Assembly: GCF_023898315.1 (NCBI RefSeq) | Contig: NC_064619.1 | Coordinates: 347,210,650-347,274,649 of the forward strand | Direction of reading: 5' to 3' | Source of the DNA: Schistocerca nitens | Taxonomy: Eukaryota; Arthropoda; Insecta; Orthoptera; Acrididae | Length of the DNA: 64,000 bases | Shown: positions 63,001 through 64,000 of the stretch, piece after piece | Layout: every line of letters starts with the position of its first letter | Position numbering within the stretch: position 1 is the stretch's first letter | Notes under the pieces: model-generated | The model's input: only the letters and a program-made list of their open reading frames with translations | Databases searched by the model: none | What the model was told of the DNA's origin: nothing | Made by a program: the position numbers and the translations under genes

Positions 63001-63386
63001 TAAAATTTTAAATAAGTTCTCTTGGTTATTGACTGGATAGTTAACTTCAAACATTGTTGCATGGTAACAGTTTATAAGTGTGACAAAGCGTACTAGTAAC
63101 GTGAAGTGAAAAATTTTATATCAAAGACTAAGTTAAAAAGCAGATTATCTCTCAATAAACAGTTTTACATGTGAAATGTGGTGCAATCCTTTACTCCTCC
63201 TGGTATGCAGATTTTCAACTTGAACGCAATTACCATGTGGTATACATCGGTAAAGAATGCTCAAATTTTTATCAAGGTTAGCGTCTATGTTATTTTTCTC
63301 TGAGCCAAACGACGCACTTGGCTGCCTGTGGTGCGAGCCGTTGTCTGTCTCTTTGTTGGCGCGCGTCGTTATTGGGTTTACAAGAC
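60032..63386 (-). other. non-coding interior of the LTR element
   Basis: The sequence is AT-rich, with long stretches lacking frames above about 80 codons except a plus-strand frame at 60170-60562 (130 codons, no motif, antisense to the element). No YxDD, DSG or integrase motif was seen on the minus strand. Interior of the LARD-like element. Confidence 0.55.
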
Positions 63387-64000
63387 CTAACTTCTACAAA
63401 TCCACCTTGTCGAGAGGGCCTGCCCTGTTTGAATCCCGCCAGTTCTGATGAAATTCAGGTCTGTCGTTAGGATTATATATCTTCTGTCGTCATGCCCGTA
63501 GATTCCATAGTTTCTTTCTTTTCGGTCACGTGGTGGACAATTTGTCCCTGAATCGTAACTGCGTGCTGAACTGTTGCGTCTGAAGTTATTCTGTCTCCCT
63601 TGATAATAGCAGTTTTGGATCCCATATTGTCTGTTTCTATGGTTATCTCTGTCATATTCATTACTATGGAAATGCGATCTTTCTGTGTGATTATTATTAC
63701 TCTGCCAGTGGTTGTCATATGGATGGTGTCTGTTTTGGTCACGATTTGCGTTGTAAGAATAGCCTTGTCGTGTCCAGTTATTGTTTCTGTCGTCACGGAA
63801 TTGTGACAGACGTGACCTGTAATGATTGTTTTCCTGTTTTCGCATCCCGCGACTGTCTGTGTCAATTTCTAATTCTTGTAAGAGTCCCTGAAAAGCTTCA
63901 ATGCCGTCTTTGCAATGTCCTGCCAAAATAATATGTCTTAAACGTCCAGGCAATTTGCTGAAGCAAATGCGGATGAGTTCTGAGGGGCTGTATGTGTTTG
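63387..64000 (-). CDS. gag-like protein, partial at the window edge
   Basis: The minus-strand frame is open from the window end (64000) to a stop at 63387, so its start lies outside. It begins APSELIRICFSKLPGRLRH, continues IILAGHCKDGIEAF and LLQELEIDTDSRG, and then turns into an Asn/Arg/His-rich low-complexity part (RDDRNNNWTRQGYSYNANRD and similar). This is a basic, probably nucleic-acid-binding tail without a CCHC knuckle. I recall related Schistocerca proteins being automatically named for their Asn-rich composition. Position near the 5' end of an LTR element supports a gag role. The exact family is uncertain. Confidence 0.65.
   Translation of the reverse strand, partial: NTYSPSELIRICFSKLPGRLRHIILAGHCKDGIEAFQGLLQELEIDTDSRGMRKQENNHYRSRLSQFRDDRNNNWTRQGYSYNANRDQNRHHPYDNHWQSNNNHTERSHFHSNEYDRDNHRNRQYGIQNCYYQGRQNNFRRNSSARSYDSGTNCPPRDRKERNYGIYGHDDRRYIILTTDLNFIRTGGIQTGQALSTRWICRS

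Larger units (their letters stand above)
55969..64000 (-). mobile_element. LTR retroelement, minus strand, gag-like frame but no visible pol (partial)
   Basis: The 3' LTR (55969-56589), a purine-rich tract next to it, a long mostly non-coding interior and a gag-like frame (63387-64000) lie in the order expected on the minus strand. The 5' LTR lies beyond the window. The interior is about 4.4 kb after removing the piggyBac insertion (57586-60027), and no RT, RNase H or integrase motif was found in it. This suggests a large non-autonomous (LARD-type) element that relies on another element's polymerase. The sequence resembles an abundant Schistocerca repeat known to me. Confidence 0.75.

Overview
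The window looks like nuclear DNA of a large-genomed orthopteran insect, most likely a grasshopper or locust of the Schistocerca type. That assignment rests on repeats recognised from memory: a ~195 bp tRNA-derived SINE present nine times, a second and third tRNA-SINE family, a 5S-rRNA-derived SINE with a (TTTAG)n tail, and a recurrent RTE-type LINE. No convincing host gene, tRNA gene, rRNA gene or CRISPR array was found. Nearly every open frame of substance belongs to a mobile element.

Layout. 0-4.4 kb: SINE copies, an inverted-repeat element with two tRNA-like heads, and a 5S-SINE. 4.86-6.29 kb: a complete but dead Tc1 transposon with TA duplications. 7.98-10.87 kb: a decayed jockey/CR1-type LINE holding two SINEs and a ~200 bp insert with a hammerhead-ribozyme core. 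13.27-13.75 kb: a solo LTR. 13.79-17.49 kb: an almost full-length, decayed RTE LINE with a tRNA-like head. 18-23.4 kb: a foldback element, RTE fragments, a young SINE and diverged tandem repeats. 23.4-31.4 kb: a Gypsy retrotransposon carrying three SINEs and a 2.6 kb TTAA-flanked transposon with a Mutator-like (probably Kolobok) transposase. 31.4-32.8 kb: a Tc1 element with an open but catalytically altered transposase. 34.2-36.2 kb: a pogo/Tigger-type element. 37-38.9 kb: a second jockey/CR1-type LINE. 39-41 kb: a mariner split by an RTE insertion. 41-47.8 kb: mostly unrecognised sequence, with RTE fragments, one SINE and two hammerhead-like motifs. 47.87-50.39 kb: a hAT element inserted into a SINE and itself hit by another SINE. 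50.6-52.8 kb: two RTE copies in opposite orientation. 56.0-64.0 kb: the 3' part of a minus-strand LTR element with a gag-like frame and no visible pol, interrupted by an apparently intact piggyBac transposon at 57.6-60.0 kb.

Three things stand out. The piggyBac element has a 580-residue frame, its expected catalytic aspartates and perfect TTAA boundaries. Short sequences matching the hammerhead core (CUGANGA, helix II, GAAA, palindromic helix III, pairing helix I) recur in different repeats across the window. tRNA-like promoters (box A/box B) sit at the head of a LINE and inside an LTR, not only in SINEs. Target-site duplications allow the order of many nested insertions to be read directly.
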